Shown here: piece after piece, positions 18,775 through 28,054 of the stretch
Position numbering within the stretch: position 1 is the stretch's first letter
How the letters are laid out: the number at the start of each line of letters is the position of its first letter
Source: CAVDWX01 sp963612735
Lineage (GTDB): Bacteria > Bacillota_I > Bacilli_A > RFN20 > CAG-826
Assembly (NCBI GenBank): GCA_963612735.1
Contig: CAVDWX010000010.1
Span: forward strand, 16,088-80,087
Length of the DNA: 64,000 nt
Reading direction: 5' to 3'
The notes under the pieces: model-generated
What the model saw: only the letters and a program-made list of their open reading frames with translations
Databases searched by the model: none
Told to the model about the DNA's origin: nothing
Position numbers and translations under genes: made by a program

Positions 18775-19767
18775 TTATTCCTTTACTATATAAAATATAA
18801 GGTGATCTAAGAGTAATGACATATTGACATTAGTGTTGATTAGATTCCTTTGCTTTAATATTTCCACAAGTGAGTCTTCAATGTGTGGTAGCTTTTTTAC
18901 CAGCGGCTCAAGTATTGTATCATAACTTTTAAGAATAATTTCTTTTTGATATTTAATAGAAAGCATATCTTCAAAAAATAAAACGAGTAGATCTAAAAAG
19001 AATCTCAGCGTTTCTTTAGTCTTAATTTCAGGAATGATTTTACTTTGAAAATAAAAGATGGCTTGCTTTCTAGTAGCATTGATTAATGTATCAAATAAAT
19101 CTGAAATTAGTCCTTTAGCCTTATAATAAAAACTATTTTCATTCTTATTATTAACGAATTCATATATCAATTCAGCGTCATTATAAAAATAAGATAATAA
19201 TTCCGAATCTTGTTCGTTAACACCTAAATTTATCGCGTCAATGATGATTTCTTTTCTATCGATTTGTTTTAAATGTAAGATTTGACATCTTGAAACAATG
19301 GTGGGCAAAACATTATTTTCGTTATTCGTTGTTAAAAATGCATATATTTGATTTTGAGGTTCTTCTAAAAATTTTAAAATGCTATTTACCGCTTCTACTG
19401 TCATATTTTCGACAAGATGAAGGATATAAATCATTATGCCTTTACTTTCAAATGCTTTCTTTTCAAATTGGGTTTCAATTTGATTTACTGCGTCTTTTTT
19501 AATCATTCCTTTACTGCCATCAAAGACGATGAAATCGGGATAATTATTATCATCGACCCTTAAACAAGTAATGCAAGTATTGCACGCGAGTGGATTTCTT
19601 TCATCGCACAATATTGATTTCGCTAAAAAATGAGCTACTTCGTATAGCGGGGTTCCAGGATTACCAACGAGCAAATAAGCATGACAGAGATGATTATTTT
19701 TTAAAGCATTAGTAAAAGTTTTATAAATAATCGGTTGATGATTTTGTAAATATTTTTCTACTTGCAT
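18775..19767 (-). CDS. holB: DNA polymerase III delta' subunit
   Basis: Clamp-loader subunit of 330 residues. The AAA+ fold is recognisable, but the P-loop is degenerate (GNPGTPLYE, no Lys), as usual for delta', which does not hydrolyse ATP. A zinc-type cluster C54, C62, C65, C68 is kept, as is the SRC sensor/arginine-finger region (IVSRCQILH). It overlaps the 3' end of tmk by ten bases and is followed by ricT. With dnaX in the same operon, two clamp-loader subunits are made together. Confidence 0.95.
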   Translation of the reverse strand: MQVEKYLQNHQPIIYKTFTNALKNNHLCHAYLLVGNPGTPLYEVAHFLAKSILCDERNPLACNTCITCLRVDDNNYPDFIVFDGSKGMIKKDAVNQIETQFEKKAFESKGIMIYILHLVENMTVEAVNSILKFLEEPQNQIYAFLTTNNENNVLPTIVSRCQILHLKQIDRKEIIIDAINLGVNEQDSELLSYFYNDAELIYEFVNNKNENSFYYKAKGLISDLFDTLINATRKQAIFYFQSKIIPEIKTKETLRFFLDLLVLFFEDMLSIKYQKEIILKSYDTILEPLVKKLPHIEDSLVEILKQRNLINTNVNMSLLLDHLIFYIVKE

Positions 19768-20378
19768 AGTCTATTTAATATTGCATTCATGCTATCTTTT
19801 GCGACTTCTTCTTTAGATTTACTAGCATCGATTATGACATATCTTTCTGGATATCTTTTAGCTAAGAGGAGAAATGTATCTCTTACTTTTTTATGAAATT
19901 CTAATTTTTCTAAATCTAAACGATTCACTTCTCGATTTGCGTTCGCGGCGATTCTTTTTAATCCAATTTCAGGATCAATATCAAACAATAAAGTTAAATC
20001 AGGCCAGGTATTTTCAGTGGCAAATAAATTGATGTTTAACACTTCCTCTATTCCTAAACCTCTAGCTCCACCTTGATAGGCAAGAGAAGAATCTAAATAA
20101 CGGTCACATATGACAATTTTGCCTTTTTTTAAAGCGGGCCAGACTTTCTCCACTAAGTGTTGCCTTCTAGAAGCGGCATATAATAAAGCTTCTGTTCTTG
20201 GATCCATATTAGTATTCTTTTTATCGAGGATGACATTTCTTATTTCTTCTGATATCGGTGTGCCACCAGGCTCTCTAGTTCTCACAATTTGATAGCCTAA
20301 TTCTTTTAATTTAGCAACTGCTTCTTCTACCGCAGTAGTTTTTCCTGAACCTTCTGGTCCTTCAAGTGTGATAAACAT
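19758..20378 (-). CDS. tmk: Thymidylate kinase
   Basis: Phosphorylates dTMP to dTDP. At 206 residues it has the normal length. P-loop GPEGSGKTT (7-15), the DRY-type motif CDRYLDSSLAYQG (about 90-102) and a lid with Arg residues (about 140-152) are visible. SD AGGAGGG is placed well before the ATG. It lies between recR and holB in the replication operon. Confidence 0.97.
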   Translation of the reverse strand: MFITLEGPEGSGKTTAVEEAVAKLKELGYQIVRTREPGGTPISEEIRNVILDKKNTNMDPRTEALLYAASRRQHLVEKVWPALKKGKIVICDRYLDSSLAYQGGARGLGIEEVLNINLFATENTWPDLTLLFDIDPEIGLKRIAANANREVNRLDLEKLEFHKKVRDTFLLLAKRYPERYVIIDASKSKEEVAKDSMNAILNRLCK

Positions 20379-20391
20379 ATATTAAGCCCTC

Positions 20392-20988
20392 CTAAATATT
20401 TCTTCTGCCTTCCAATGCTTTAACTAAAGTTAATTCATCAGTGTAATCTAAATTTCCACCCATTTGTAAGCCATACGCAAGACGAGTAATTTTTATATTA
20501 TATTTTTCTAATAATTTAGCGAGATATAAGGCTGTAGTTTCTCCATCTAATGTTGGATTTGTGGCTAAGATAATTTCCTTTATATCGCCTTGCTCCACTC
20601 TTTTGAGCAAAGATGAGATATTTAAATCTTTAATATCTTTCCCTTTTGATATCGATATCTCTCCGTTTAAAACATGATATAAGCCTTTATAACCATGAGA
20701 ATTTTCAATAGAGATGACATCTTTTGGATAAGAGACGACAAGAATAGTATCTTTTTCTCTAGACTCATCTAAACAAATTTCACATTTATCATCTTCGGTT
20801 AGTGAGCCGCAGATCGTACAAAAATGAATGTTATCTTTAATTTCTTTTATTGCCAAAATAAAATCATCTAAATCATCTTTAGACATATTTAACATAGCGT
20901 AGGCCATTCTTTCGGCACTGCGCTTTCCTATGCCGGGTAATTTAGATAGTGCTTCAATGAGATGATCTAATGATTTTAAGTTTTTCAC
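20392..20988 (-). CDS. recR: Recombination mediator RecR
   Basis: DNA repair protein (198 residues) acting with RecF/RecO to load RecA at gaps. N-terminal helix-hairpin-helix (LSKLPGIGKRSAERMA), a C4 zinc finger (C57, C60, C69, C72), then a Toprim domain and the C-terminal Walker-like tail. It starts at the stop of ybaB (one-base overlap), the standard dnaX-ybaB-recR arrangement. Confidence 0.97.
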   Translation of the reverse strand: MKNLKSLDHLIEALSKLPGIGKRSAERMAYAMLNMSKDDLDDFILAIKEIKDNIHFCTICGSLTEDDKCEICLDESREKDTILVVSYPKDVISIENSHGYKGLYHVLNGEISISKGKDIKDLNISSLLKRVEQGDIKEIILATNPTLDGETTALYLAKLLEKYNIKITRLAYGLQMGGNLDYTDELTLVKALEGRRNI

Positions 20989-21290
20989 TAGAAGCCGAAC
21001 CCTCCAGTTTGCCCAGTTATTTTAGAATTGATTTCTTCTTCTGCTTTTTCTATTTCCTTAAGTAATTCATTGATAGTGAGGGTTAACATATCTTGAATAT
21101 CTTCTTTAAAATCAGGTGTGAAAGCATCTTCTTTGATATCGATGGAGACAATGGTTTTATCTCCTCTTATCGTCACAGTTACCGCTCCACCTTTAGATAA
21201 AGTGAATTCTTTTTTAGCTAATTCATCTTTAGCTTTCTTTAATTCTCTTTGCATTCTTTGGGCTTGCATCATTAGTTGTTGCATGTTCAT
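20988..21290 (-). CDS. YbaB/EbfC nucleoid-associated DNA-binding protein
   Basis: Small dimeric DNA-binding protein of 100 residues. Typical features are an N-terminal Met/Gln-rich helix (MNMQQLMMQAQRMQ), a beta sheet with GGAVTVTIRGD, and a C-terminal TGGFGF tail. The conserved position between dnaX and recR supports the call. Its four-base-spaced start after dnaX implies cotranscription. Confidence 0.95.
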   Translation of the reverse strand: MNMQQLMMQAQRMQRELKKAKDELAKKEFTLSKGGAVTVTIRGDKTIVSIDIKEDAFTPDFKEDIQDMLTLTINELLKEIEKAEEEINSKITGQTGGFGF

Positions 21291-21294
21291 AGTA

Positions 21295-22995
21295 TTATTC
21301 TCCTAAAAATTCGATATGAATATCATTTGCTTTGGGCAATTTTCCAAGCTGTAATAAGTTCATGTATCTTTGTTGAAGTCTCACCGATTCCGCGCGAGGA
21401 ACAGCGTAGACAAACATTTGCTTATTAAAGACGTTATAAATGATGTTTTGTAAAACTTGTTGGTTGTCTTTGTTATTTAACTTTTCTGCGACTTTTGGAA
21501 GTGGACATTCTACGATTAGAATCTTGTTATTGACCACGAGTGGATGGGAATCGATTAAGGATAAAGCAATTTTTCCTAGTACTGGATGAGTACTTAATTT
21601 CTTAATGTTTTTCCAATTTTCTAAGAATTCATTTTTCAGTTCTTTTTTAGAAATGACCATCACCTTAATCATCAATTCATCATCGATGGAGAAGTCTTCA
21701 TCTCTTTCAACATCTTTTGGAATAGTAAGGTCTTTTAAATATTGAACTGTTTCAATAAATGGAGGCTCATTTTCTTCAATTTTTTCAACTTTTGTTTGAT
21801 TTATAACGGGTTTTTCATTATTTTCGATATTTTTTTCTTCAATTTCTTCATTTAATAAATCGGGAGTAGGAACCACATTTATTTCTTCTACTTTTTGTAT
21901 TTTTGGAATAGAGTTCGTCTTATTTAATGAGGCTAGTTTTAATAGAGCGACTTCAAAAATAGGATTTATTGAAGTGACATTTTTATAATCTTTAACCGTT
22001 TCCATTAAGATATCGATCATCTTCAATGTGATATCTTTATCTTGGTATTTAGAAAATTCGATTACTTCGTTATCTTTTAACATTTCTAGATAATCGAATT
22101 TATAAGTTGTTTGATAAATGAGTATATCTTTAAGGATGATTAACAAGTCATTAGTTAAGCGTTTGATATCGCTTCCTTTGGTGATATATTTATTTACTTT
22201 TTTTAATACTTCACCAGTATTGGATTGCATGATGTTTAAAAGAAGCTCTTTTTTCTCTTCTTTACTTTCTAATGAATAGACATCGAGAATATTTTTAACG
22301 TTAAGTGTTCCACCTGAATAGGCTAAAATTTGATCTAAAATAGATAGAGCGTCTCTCATTCCTCCATCGCATAATGAAATGAGTAAATCAACCGCTTCAT
22401 CGTTGAATTCAATTCTTTCTTTATCAAGGATATATCGAATTCTTTCTTTGATATCGTGATCATTAACTTTATTAAAGTCATAACGTTGGCATCTTGATAA
22501 AATTGTTGGCAATATCTTATGAGGCTCCGTCGTGGCTAAAATAAAAACAACATGTTCTGGTGGTTCTTCTAATGTTTTTAATAAAGCATTAAACGCTCCA
22601 GGAGTCATCATATGAACTTCGTCGATGATATAGACTTTATATCTTCCTAGGATAGTTCCGTATTTAACTTTATCAATTAAATCACGTATTTCATCAACAC
22701 CATTATTACTAGCGGCATCGATTTCAAGGACATCAGGATGAGTCCCTTCATTAATAGCAATACAGTTTTTGCATTCATTGCATTGACAGCCAATACCATG
22801 TTCGCAGTTTAAAGCCTTAGCAAATAATTTAGCCATGGATGTCTTTCCAGTACCTCGAGGCCCGGCAAATAAATATGCATGAGCGATTTTATTATTTTTT
22901 AAGGCATTTTGTAATGTTTTAACGATATGTTGCTGTCCGGCGACTTCTTCAAATGTGGAAGGTCGGTAAGTTCTATATAATGCTTTATATCCCAT
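21295..22995 (-). CDS. dnaX: DNA polymerase III subunits gamma/tau
   Basis: Clamp-loader ATPase of 566 residues. Walker A GPRGTGKTS (45-53), the zinc-type cysteine cluster (C64-C78), DEVHMM Walker B and SRC sensor are visible; the Lys/Glu-rich linker and C-terminal tau region follow from about residue 370. I saw no slippery A-run frameshift signal that would generate gamma. SD AAGGA lies nine bases before the ATG; a promoter is visible just upstream. First gene of the seven-gene minus-strand operon. Confidence 0.97.
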   Translation of the reverse strand: MGYKALYRTYRPSTFEEVAGQQHIVKTLQNALKNNKIAHAYLFAGPRGTGKTSMAKLFAKALNCEHGIGCQCNECKNCIAINEGTHPDVLEIDAASNNGVDEIRDLIDKVKYGTILGRYKVYIIDEVHMMTPGAFNALLKTLEEPPEHVVFILATTEPHKILPTILSRCQRYDFNKVNDHDIKERIRYILDKERIEFNDEAVDLLISLCDGGMRDALSILDQILAYSGGTLNVKNILDVYSLESKEEKKELLLNIMQSNTGEVLKKVNKYITKGSDIKRLTNDLLIILKDILIYQTTYKFDYLEMLKDNEVIEFSKYQDKDITLKMIDILMETVKDYKNVTSINPIFEVALLKLASLNKTNSIPKIQKVEEINVVPTPDLLNEEIEEKNIENNEKPVINQTKVEKIEENEPPFIETVQYLKDLTIPKDVERDEDFSIDDELMIKVMVISKKELKNEFLENWKNIKKLSTHPVLGKIALSLIDSHPLVVNNKILIVECPLPKVAEKLNNKDNQQVLQNIIYNVFNKQMFVYAVPRAESVRLQQRYMNLLQLGKLPKANDIHIEFLGE

Positions 22996-23013
22996 AATTT
23001 TTTCCTTAAAAAG

Positions 23014-23041
23014 ATTATACTATCTAGCCCCCTTTATTCAA
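23014..23041 (-). promoter_or_regulatory. Sigma-A-type promoter of the dnaX operon
   Basis: Minus-strand -35 TTGAAT (23036-23041), 16-base spacer and consensus -10 TATAAT (23014-23019). It predicts a short leader of about ten bases carrying the SD of dnaX. One of the clearest promoters in the window. Confidence 0.7.
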
Positions 23042-23130
23042 AGAGATAATATTAAATATTAAGGTCGATAATTCCACCTTTTTAAGATAGCAATATTATG
23101 ATAGAATACATTCGCTTATTGGAGTTAAAT

Positions 23131-24207
23131 ATGGAAGATAGTATGTATCAAAGGCTACAAACAGCCTCAAAGAGATTTGAAGAGATTGAAAACGAACTTC
23201 TCGATGAAAATATTATGAAAGATGTGGCTCATTTTCGTGAAATATCGAAAGAGCGGGCAGTCTTAGAACCTCAAGTCATAGCTTTTAAACAATATTTGAA
23301 AAATGAAGAAGATTATCAAGCTGCCTTAGAAATGTCTCATGATTCTGATCCTGAACTTGTGGAACTCGGAAAAGAAGAAATTAAAAGAATTGAAAAAGAA
23401 CAAGAAGACTTAATTGAATCCATTCGACAAATGCTCATTCCTAAAGATCCTAATGATGATAAAAACATCGTTGTTGAAATTAGAGGTGCAGCGGGTGGAG
23501 ACGAAGCCAATATTTTTGCGGGCGATTTATTTAGAATGTATACAAGATACGCTGAAAGGCAAGGTTGGAAGGTTCAAATGGTGGATGAAAATCCTTCTGA
23601 AGCTGGTGGATTTTCAACTGTCTCATTTATGATAAAAGGTAAAAGCGTATATTCTAAACTTAAATATGAAAGCGGAGCACACCGCGTTCAACGCGTTCCT
23701 AAAACAGAAGCATCCGGAAGAATTCATACTTCCACTGCGACAGTACTCGTCATGCCGGAAGCGGAAGAAATTGATGTTCAAATCAATCCAAATGATTTAC
23801 AAGTCGATACTTATCATTCTCAAGGTGCAGGTGGACAAAACGTCAATAAAACTGAATCCGCAGTGAGAATTACCCATATTCCAACCGGGATTGTTGTAGC
23901 TTGTCAAACTGAAAAATCTCAAATTCAAAATCGTGAAATTGCAATGAGAATGTTAAGAGCAAAAATCTATTCAACTTTACTTGAAAAACAACAAGAAGAA
24001 ATTGGCAATGAAAGAAGGCTTAAAGTTGGAACAGGTGAAAGAAGTGAAAAGATAAGAACATACAATTATCCACAAAATAGAGTTACTGATCATCGCATTA
24101 ATTTCACGATTCAAAAATTAGATCGAGTCATTGAAGGCGAATTAGATGAAATCATTGAAGCACTCATTCATTTTGACCAATCTAGTAAAATAGCGGGAGA
24201 AAAATAA
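23131..24207 (+). CDS. prfA: Peptide chain release factor 1
   Basis: Terminates translation at UAA and UAG. From the ATG at 23131 the protein has 358 residues, the usual RF1 length; this start has GGAG seven bases upstream, while the ATG at 23098 has none. The anticodon-like PxT motif is seen as VPKTEASGRIHTS, and the catalytic GGQ is at about 234-236. Divergent from dnaX; start of the prfA-prmC-tsaC-rpiB run, with the stop overlapping the prmC start (TAATG). Confidence 0.97.
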   Translation: MEDSMYQRLQTASKRFEEIENELLDENIMKDVAHFREISKERAVLEPQVIAFKQYLKNEEDYQAALEMSHDSDPELVELGKEEIKRIEKEQEDLIESIRQMLIPKDPNDDKNIVVEIRGAAGGDEANIFAGDLFRMYTRYAERQGWKVQMVDENPSEAGGFSTVSFMIKGKSVYSKLKYESGAHRVQRVPKTEASGRIHTSTATVLVMPEAEEIDVQINPNDLQVDTYHSQGAGGQNVNKTESAVRITHIPTGIVVACQTEKSQIQNREIAMRMLRAKIYSTLLEKQQEEIGNERRLKVGTGERSEKIRTYNYPQNRVTDHRINFTIQKLDRVIEGELDEIIEALIHFDQSSKIAGEK

Positions 24208-25049
24208 TGCCAACGAATAGGGAAATTTATTTTTCCCTAAAAAAAGAAAATAATAGTTACCTCAATGAAAGCGTCATTAGAATGCTTTTATGTGATATAA
24301 ATGACTTTCTAGATACTGATTTATTTATGAATTTTGATAAAGAAGTATTAAACTACAACCATTTATTGAATAATATCGATAGAGTAAGACACGGAGAACC
24401 CATACAATACGTATTAGGTTATGCTTATTTTTTAAATGAAAAATATTTTGTTAATAAAGATGTTTTAATTCCTCGACAAGAAAGTGAGCAGCTTGTCATT
24501 GATACTTCGAAAATCATTGCAGAATTTTTTAAAAATGAGCAAAAGCTCAATATTTTAGATGTTGGAACTGGTTCAGGCATATTAGCAATTAATTTAAAAA
24601 AAAGGTTTGATTATGCCTCTATATATGGCTTAGATATTTCTAGTCTTGCCTTAAAAATAGCAAAAGAAAATAGTCGAATTCATCATGTTGATATCAATTT
24701 TTTTAACGCTGATTTATTAACCTATAATTTTGATAATTTTTATGATGTTATTATTTCTAACCCTCCATATATAAAAAGTGAAGAAACGGTTGATGAACAA
24801 GTCTTAAAATATGAACCACACCTCGCTTTATTTGCCACACCTTCAACTTTATTTTATGAATATATTTTTAAAGCATATTCAAAATTCATAGATAAAAAAT
24901 ATGTGCTCGCTTTTGAAATCGGGGAAGATCAAGTTAATGATTTAACTGTTTTAATTAAGCATTATCTTCCATCAAGTAAATACGATTTTAAGAAAGATTT
25001 ATATAATAAATATCGATTTCTCTATATAATAAACAACGGAGGTGCTTAA
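24207..25049 (+). CDS. prmC: Release factor glutamine N5-methyltransferase PrmC
   Basis: Methylates the Gln of the GGQ motif of RF1 and RF2. At 280 residues it shows the N-terminal helical domain (QYVLGYAYF), SAM motif LDVGTGSGILA (about 117-127) and the catalytic NPPY (about 185-188). Its start overlaps the prfA stop, so enzyme and substrate are translationally coupled; the other substrate, prfB, lies about 5.4 kb downstream. Confidence 0.96.
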   Translation: MPTNREIYFSLKKENNSYLNESVIRMLLCDINDFLDTDLFMNFDKEVLNYNHLLNNIDRVRHGEPIQYVLGYAYFLNEKYFVNKDVLIPRQESEQLVIDTSKIIAEFFKNEQKLNILDVGTGSGILAINLKKRFDYASIYGLDISSLALKIAKENSRIHHVDINFFNADLLTYNFDNFYDVIISNPPYIKSEETVDEQVLKYEPHLALFATPSTLFYEYIFKAYSKFIDKKYVLAFEIGEDQVNDLTVLIKHYLPSSKYDFKKDLYNKYRFLYIINNGGA

Positions 25050-25050
25050 G

Positions 25051-25677
25051 ATGAGCCATCTTAACAACGTTGACGAACATTTAGACGCTCAGATTCAAGA
25101 AGCTGCTTACCATCTTCTTAATCATGGTGTTGTTGCATTTCCTACCGAGACTGTCATGGGAGTTGGAGTCGTCTATGATGACGAATTCGCCTATAACCGC
25201 CTCAACAATGTCAAACATCGACCAGAAGATAAACCATATTCCTTAATGGTTCAATCTCCTGACCAAATTGGCTTTTTCGCGGTATTAACACCAGAAAGTA
25301 AAAAAGTTATTAACGCTTTCCTTCCTGGACCATTAACTTTGTTATTGCCTGTTAAAAAGAATGTGCCAGTTTGGGTAACTCACGGGGGACCTGTGATTGG
25401 AATTCGTGTTTCTTCTTGTGAAACAACAGAATTACTTCTCAAATATACCGGCAAACCACTTTTGGCTCCAAGTGCAAACCGTTCAGGACAAAAACCCGCG
25501 ATGAGTAGTGAAGAAGTTAAAAATATCTTTGGCGATGAACTCGACTATATTGTGAACGGAGTTGCTGAAGGAGGTCTACCTTCTACTATTCTAGATATGA
25601 CCACTCCTGAACTTAAAATAGTTCGTCAGGGACCAATCACCCTTGAAATGATTGAAAAAGTGTTAAAAGGAGAATAG
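25051..25677 (+). CDS. tsaC: Threonylcarbamoyl-AMP synthase (TsaC/YrdC/Sua5 family)
   Basis: Makes threonylcarbamoyl-AMP from Thr, bicarbonate and ATP for the t6A37 modification of ANN-decoding tRNAs. The 208-residue protein is essentially the YrdC domain alone: FPTETVMGVG near 30, KHRPEDKPYSLMV and APSANRSGQKPA are visible; the extra C-terminal Sua5 domain (full proteins about 340) is absent. The ATG at 25051 follows GGAGG by eight bases and the prmC stop by one. Confidence 0.93.
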   Translation: MSHLNNVDEHLDAQIQEAAYHLLNHGVVAFPTETVMGVGVVYDDEFAYNRLNNVKHRPEDKPYSLMVQSPDQIGFFAVLTPESKKVINAFLPGPLTLLLPVKKNVPVWVTHGGPVIGIRVSSCETTELLLKYTGKPLLAPSANRSGQKPAMSSEEVKNIFGDELDYIVNGVAEGGLPSTILDMTTPELKIVRQGPITLEMIEKVLKGE

Positions 25678-25680
25678 GAA

Positions 25681-26127
25681 ATGTGCAAAATCGCGATTGG
25701 CAGTGATCATGGTGGATTCGATTATAAAACCGCTATTATTGAGCATTTAAAAGATGAAGGGTTCGAAGTTATCGACTGCGGAACATATTCAAAAGATTCC
25801 TGTCACTATCCCATATATGGAGAATTAGTGGCAAATAAAGTAGCTTCTAAAGAATGCCAATTTGGGATTTTAATTTGCACTAGTGGAGAAGGCATTTCTA
25901 TCACCGCGAATAAAGTTAAAGGGGTTAGATGTGGAATTGCCTATTGTGATGAAGTTACGGCTTTAATGCGTCAACATAATGATGCGAATGTAGTAGCGTT
26001 TGGTGAAAAATTCATGGAGCTAAAGGATGTTATTAGAAGAGTGGATATCTTCTTAAACACTGAATTTGAAGGAGGCCGACACGCAATTAGAGTCAATCTC
26101 ATTAAAGAGATTGAAGCTAAAAACTAA
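25681..26127 (+). CDS. rpiB: RpiB/LacA/LacB-type sugar-phosphate isomerase
   Basis: A 148-residue isomerase interconverting ribose 5-phosphate and ribulose 5-phosphate (RpiB) or galactose/tagatose 6-phosphate (LacA/B). Motifs: GSDHGGFD at 8-15, DCGTYSKDSCHYP around 37-49 and ILICTSGEGISITANK with the catalytic Cys. The chromosomal position after tsaC (as in B. subtilis, where ywlF is near ywlC) favours RpiB. A strong terminator follows directly. Confidence 0.9.
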   Translation: MCKIAIGSDHGGFDYKTAIIEHLKDEGFEVIDCGTYSKDSCHYPIYGELVANKVASKECQFGILICTSGEGISITANKVKGVRCGIAYCDEVTALMRQHNDANVVAFGEKFMELKDVIRRVDIFLNTEFEGGRHAIRVNLIKEIEAKN

Positions 26128-26134
26128 AGCCGTA

Positions 26135-26159
26135 AAGCTGGCAGGGCGCCAGTTTTTTT
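26135..26159 (+). terminator. Rho-independent terminator after rpiB
   Basis: Hairpin AAGCTGGC / GCCAGTTT (one G-U pair) with loop AGGGC, followed by seven T. Unusually GC-rich for this genome. Ends the prfA-prmC-tsaC-rpiB transcript. Confidence 0.85.
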
Positions 26160-26193
26160 AAAAAAAATAACGATTTTCTTCCTATATATTAAT

Positions 26194-27342
26194 GTGGGAA
26201 GTATTTTTTATAAATGTCCAATCTGTGGGAATGAAGACCCTAAATATATCGGTTACATTAACGATAAACCGTACTGTCGAAAATGTATCTCTTTTAAAGG
26301 TGAAGGAGTTATTTATTATCAAGATCCTCCTAAAAAAGCACCTCTATTTATTAGTTATGAATTATCTAATGAACAAAAAGAGTTATCTAAAAAATTATTA
26401 GCAAATTATAAAAACGGAATTAATTCATTAGTGCACGCTGTCTGTGGAGCGGGTAAAACTGAAATCGTCTTACAAGTTATTCAATATGCATTAAAGTGTG
26501 GAGATAAAGTTGCATTTGCGGTTCCAAGAAGAGATGTCGTAATCGAATTATATGACCGGTTTGCTTCATTTTTTAAAAATAATAGCTGTGAAGCGATATA
26601 TGGAGGTCATCATCAAATCTTAAAAGCGGATTTATTAATTTTGACCACTCACCAACTATATCGTTATAAAAATTATTTTGATTTATTAATCATCGATGAA
26701 ATTGATGCTTTTCCATTTAACGGTAATGATATCTTAAATATCTTTTTCAAGAGATCGATTAAGGGCCATTACATCATGATGTCAGCGACCCCTTCTTTAA
26801 AAGTTATAAACGCATTTAAAAAAGAAGGATTTGATTTACTTGAATTAAATCATCGATTCCACGGTCACCCTCTTCCTGTACCAGAAGTGATTATAAAACC
26901 TAGACCAATATTAAAATTGTATCTTATAAAATATCTCAAAAAATTTAAAAAGGAGAATAAACAAGTATTTATTTTTTGCCCTACAATCAACGAATCAATA
27001 GAGATGTATCAATTTATTTCCATCTTCGTTAGGGGTGGGGATTATGTCAATTCCAAAAAAGAGGATAGAAATGAAACAATTTTGCGTTTTAAAAAAGGTG
27101 TTACACGTTATATCGTGACCACTGCAGTACTTGAAAGAGGAGTGACAATAAGGGATTTACAAGTAATTGTTTATCACGCTGATAGCAAGATATATGACTC
27201 GCATGCCTTAGTGCAAATATCGGGAAGAGTAGGTCGAAAAAAAGATGCTCCTACTGGAAAGGTAATATTTTTGTGTGAAGAAAATACTAAAGATATTGAA
27301 AAATGTATTGAAGAAATTAATTACGCCAACAAAGATTTGTAA
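26194..27342 (+). CDS. comFA: Competence DNA translocation helicase ComFA
   Basis: DEAD-type ATPase that helps pull single-stranded DNA into the cell during transformation. The 382-residue protein has the ComFA zinc finger (C8, C11, C28, C31), Walker A GAGKT (85-89), Walker B IIDEID, SATPS motif III, and a C-terminal helicase domain with RGVTI and QISGRVGRK. The start is a GTG without visible SD; an ATG two bases earlier is out of frame. It overlaps comFC, the usual comF arrangement. Confidence 0.92.
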   Translation: MGSIFYKCPICGNEDPKYIGYINDKPYCRKCISFKGEGVIYYQDPPKKAPLFISYELSNEQKELSKKLLANYKNGINSLVHAVCGAGKTEIVLQVIQYALKCGDKVAFAVPRRDVVIELYDRFASFFKNNSCEAIYGGHHQILKADLLILTTHQLYRYKNYFDLLIIDEIDAFPFNGNDILNIFFKRSIKGHYIMMSATPSLKVINAFKKEGFDLLELNHRFHGHPLPVPEVIIKPRPILKLYLIKYLKKFKKENKQVFIFCPTINESIEMYQFISIFVRGGDYVNSKKEDRNETILRFKKGVTRYIVTTAVLERGVTIRDLQVIVYHADSKIYDSHALVQISGRVGRKKDAPTGKVIFLCEENTKDIEKCIEEINYANKDL

Positions 27343-27955
27343 ATTATGTTTTAAGGAGTATATAGATGTATCAACCTACTCATTAATTCATAATGATTCA
27401 TGTTGTTGCCCTAATTGCTATCATCAATTTAATCCTATTTTTACTATTTCTAAACTGAGCAATATCGAGGTGCTTTCTATCTATAATTACGATGATGTCA
27501 TGCATAATCTAATCTATCAACTTAAAGGTTGCTTTGATTATGAATTAGGACCAATATTTTTATCTAGATACGCTCACGAGTTAAAAATCAAATATAGGAA
27601 TTATTATATGGTTCCAGTCCCTTCCTATCATCTCGATGATGAAAGAAGAGGATTTAATCATGTTAAGGCGATATTTGCTCCTCTTAAGCTAAAAATGATT
27701 GATTGCTTATATAAAGCCAAAGAATATAAACAATCAGATCATACCCGAAGTGGAAGAAAAGAAATTCATAAGGTATTAAAAATAAGAGATGATAACGAAA
27801 TAAAAGGAAAAAACATCCTTATCGTTGACGATATTTTTACAACTGGAAATACTTTAAGCGCGGCGATACATTTAATTGAACGATTTCATCCTAAACGAAT
27901 TAAAATCTTGGTTTTAGCTAAAGTCATTCCAAAATTTAGCGATGATACTAAATAA
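27275..27955 (+). CDS. comFC: ComFC phosphoribosyltransferase-fold protein
   Basis: A 226-residue (as drawn) protein with an N-terminal C4 zinc ribbon (CKLC ... CCCPNC) and a PRTase domain carrying the PRPP loop ILIVDDIFTTGNT near the C-terminus. Required for transformation in relatives and partner of ComFA. The GTG at 27275 lies 68 bases inside comFA; the family N-terminus is short, so a later non-ATG start is possible, but there is no in-frame ATG before the zinc ribbon. No terminator was seen after it. Confidence 0.88.
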   Translation: MKKILKILKNVLKKLITPTKICKLCFKEYIDVSTYSLIHNDSCCCPNCYHQFNPIFTISKLSNIEVLSIYNYDDVMHNLIYQLKGCFDYELGPIFLSRYAHELKIKYRNYYMVPVPSYHLDDERRGFNHVKAIFAPLKLKMIDCLYKAKEYKQSDHTRSGRKEIHKVLKIRDDNEIKGKNILIVDDIFTTGNTLSAAIHLIERFHPKRIKILVLAKVIPKFSDDTK

Positions 27956-28000
27956 TTTAGTATTAGACTATGAAATGGATGAATGATATATTTATTAAGC

Positions 28001-28017
28001 AAATGTCAATGACATTT
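28001..28017. promoter_or_regulatory. 17-bp palindrome upstream of secA
   Basis: Eight-base arms AAATGTCA / TGACATTT around one central A, about 40 bases before the secA start. It is flanked by two exact copies of the 11-mer TTTAGTATTAG (27956-27966 and 28016-28026), the second overlapping its end. Could be an operator or a weak hairpin; function unknown. Confidence 0.35.
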
Positions 28018-28054
28018 TAGTATTAGAAAGGCACGATTAGTGTTGGTGAATTAT

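Noticed and set aside
22996..23130. SRP 4.5S/scRNA gene near dnaX, as in Bacillus
   Set aside because: The gap is about 135 bases and shows no GGAA tetraloop helix; only promoters and start regions are visible.
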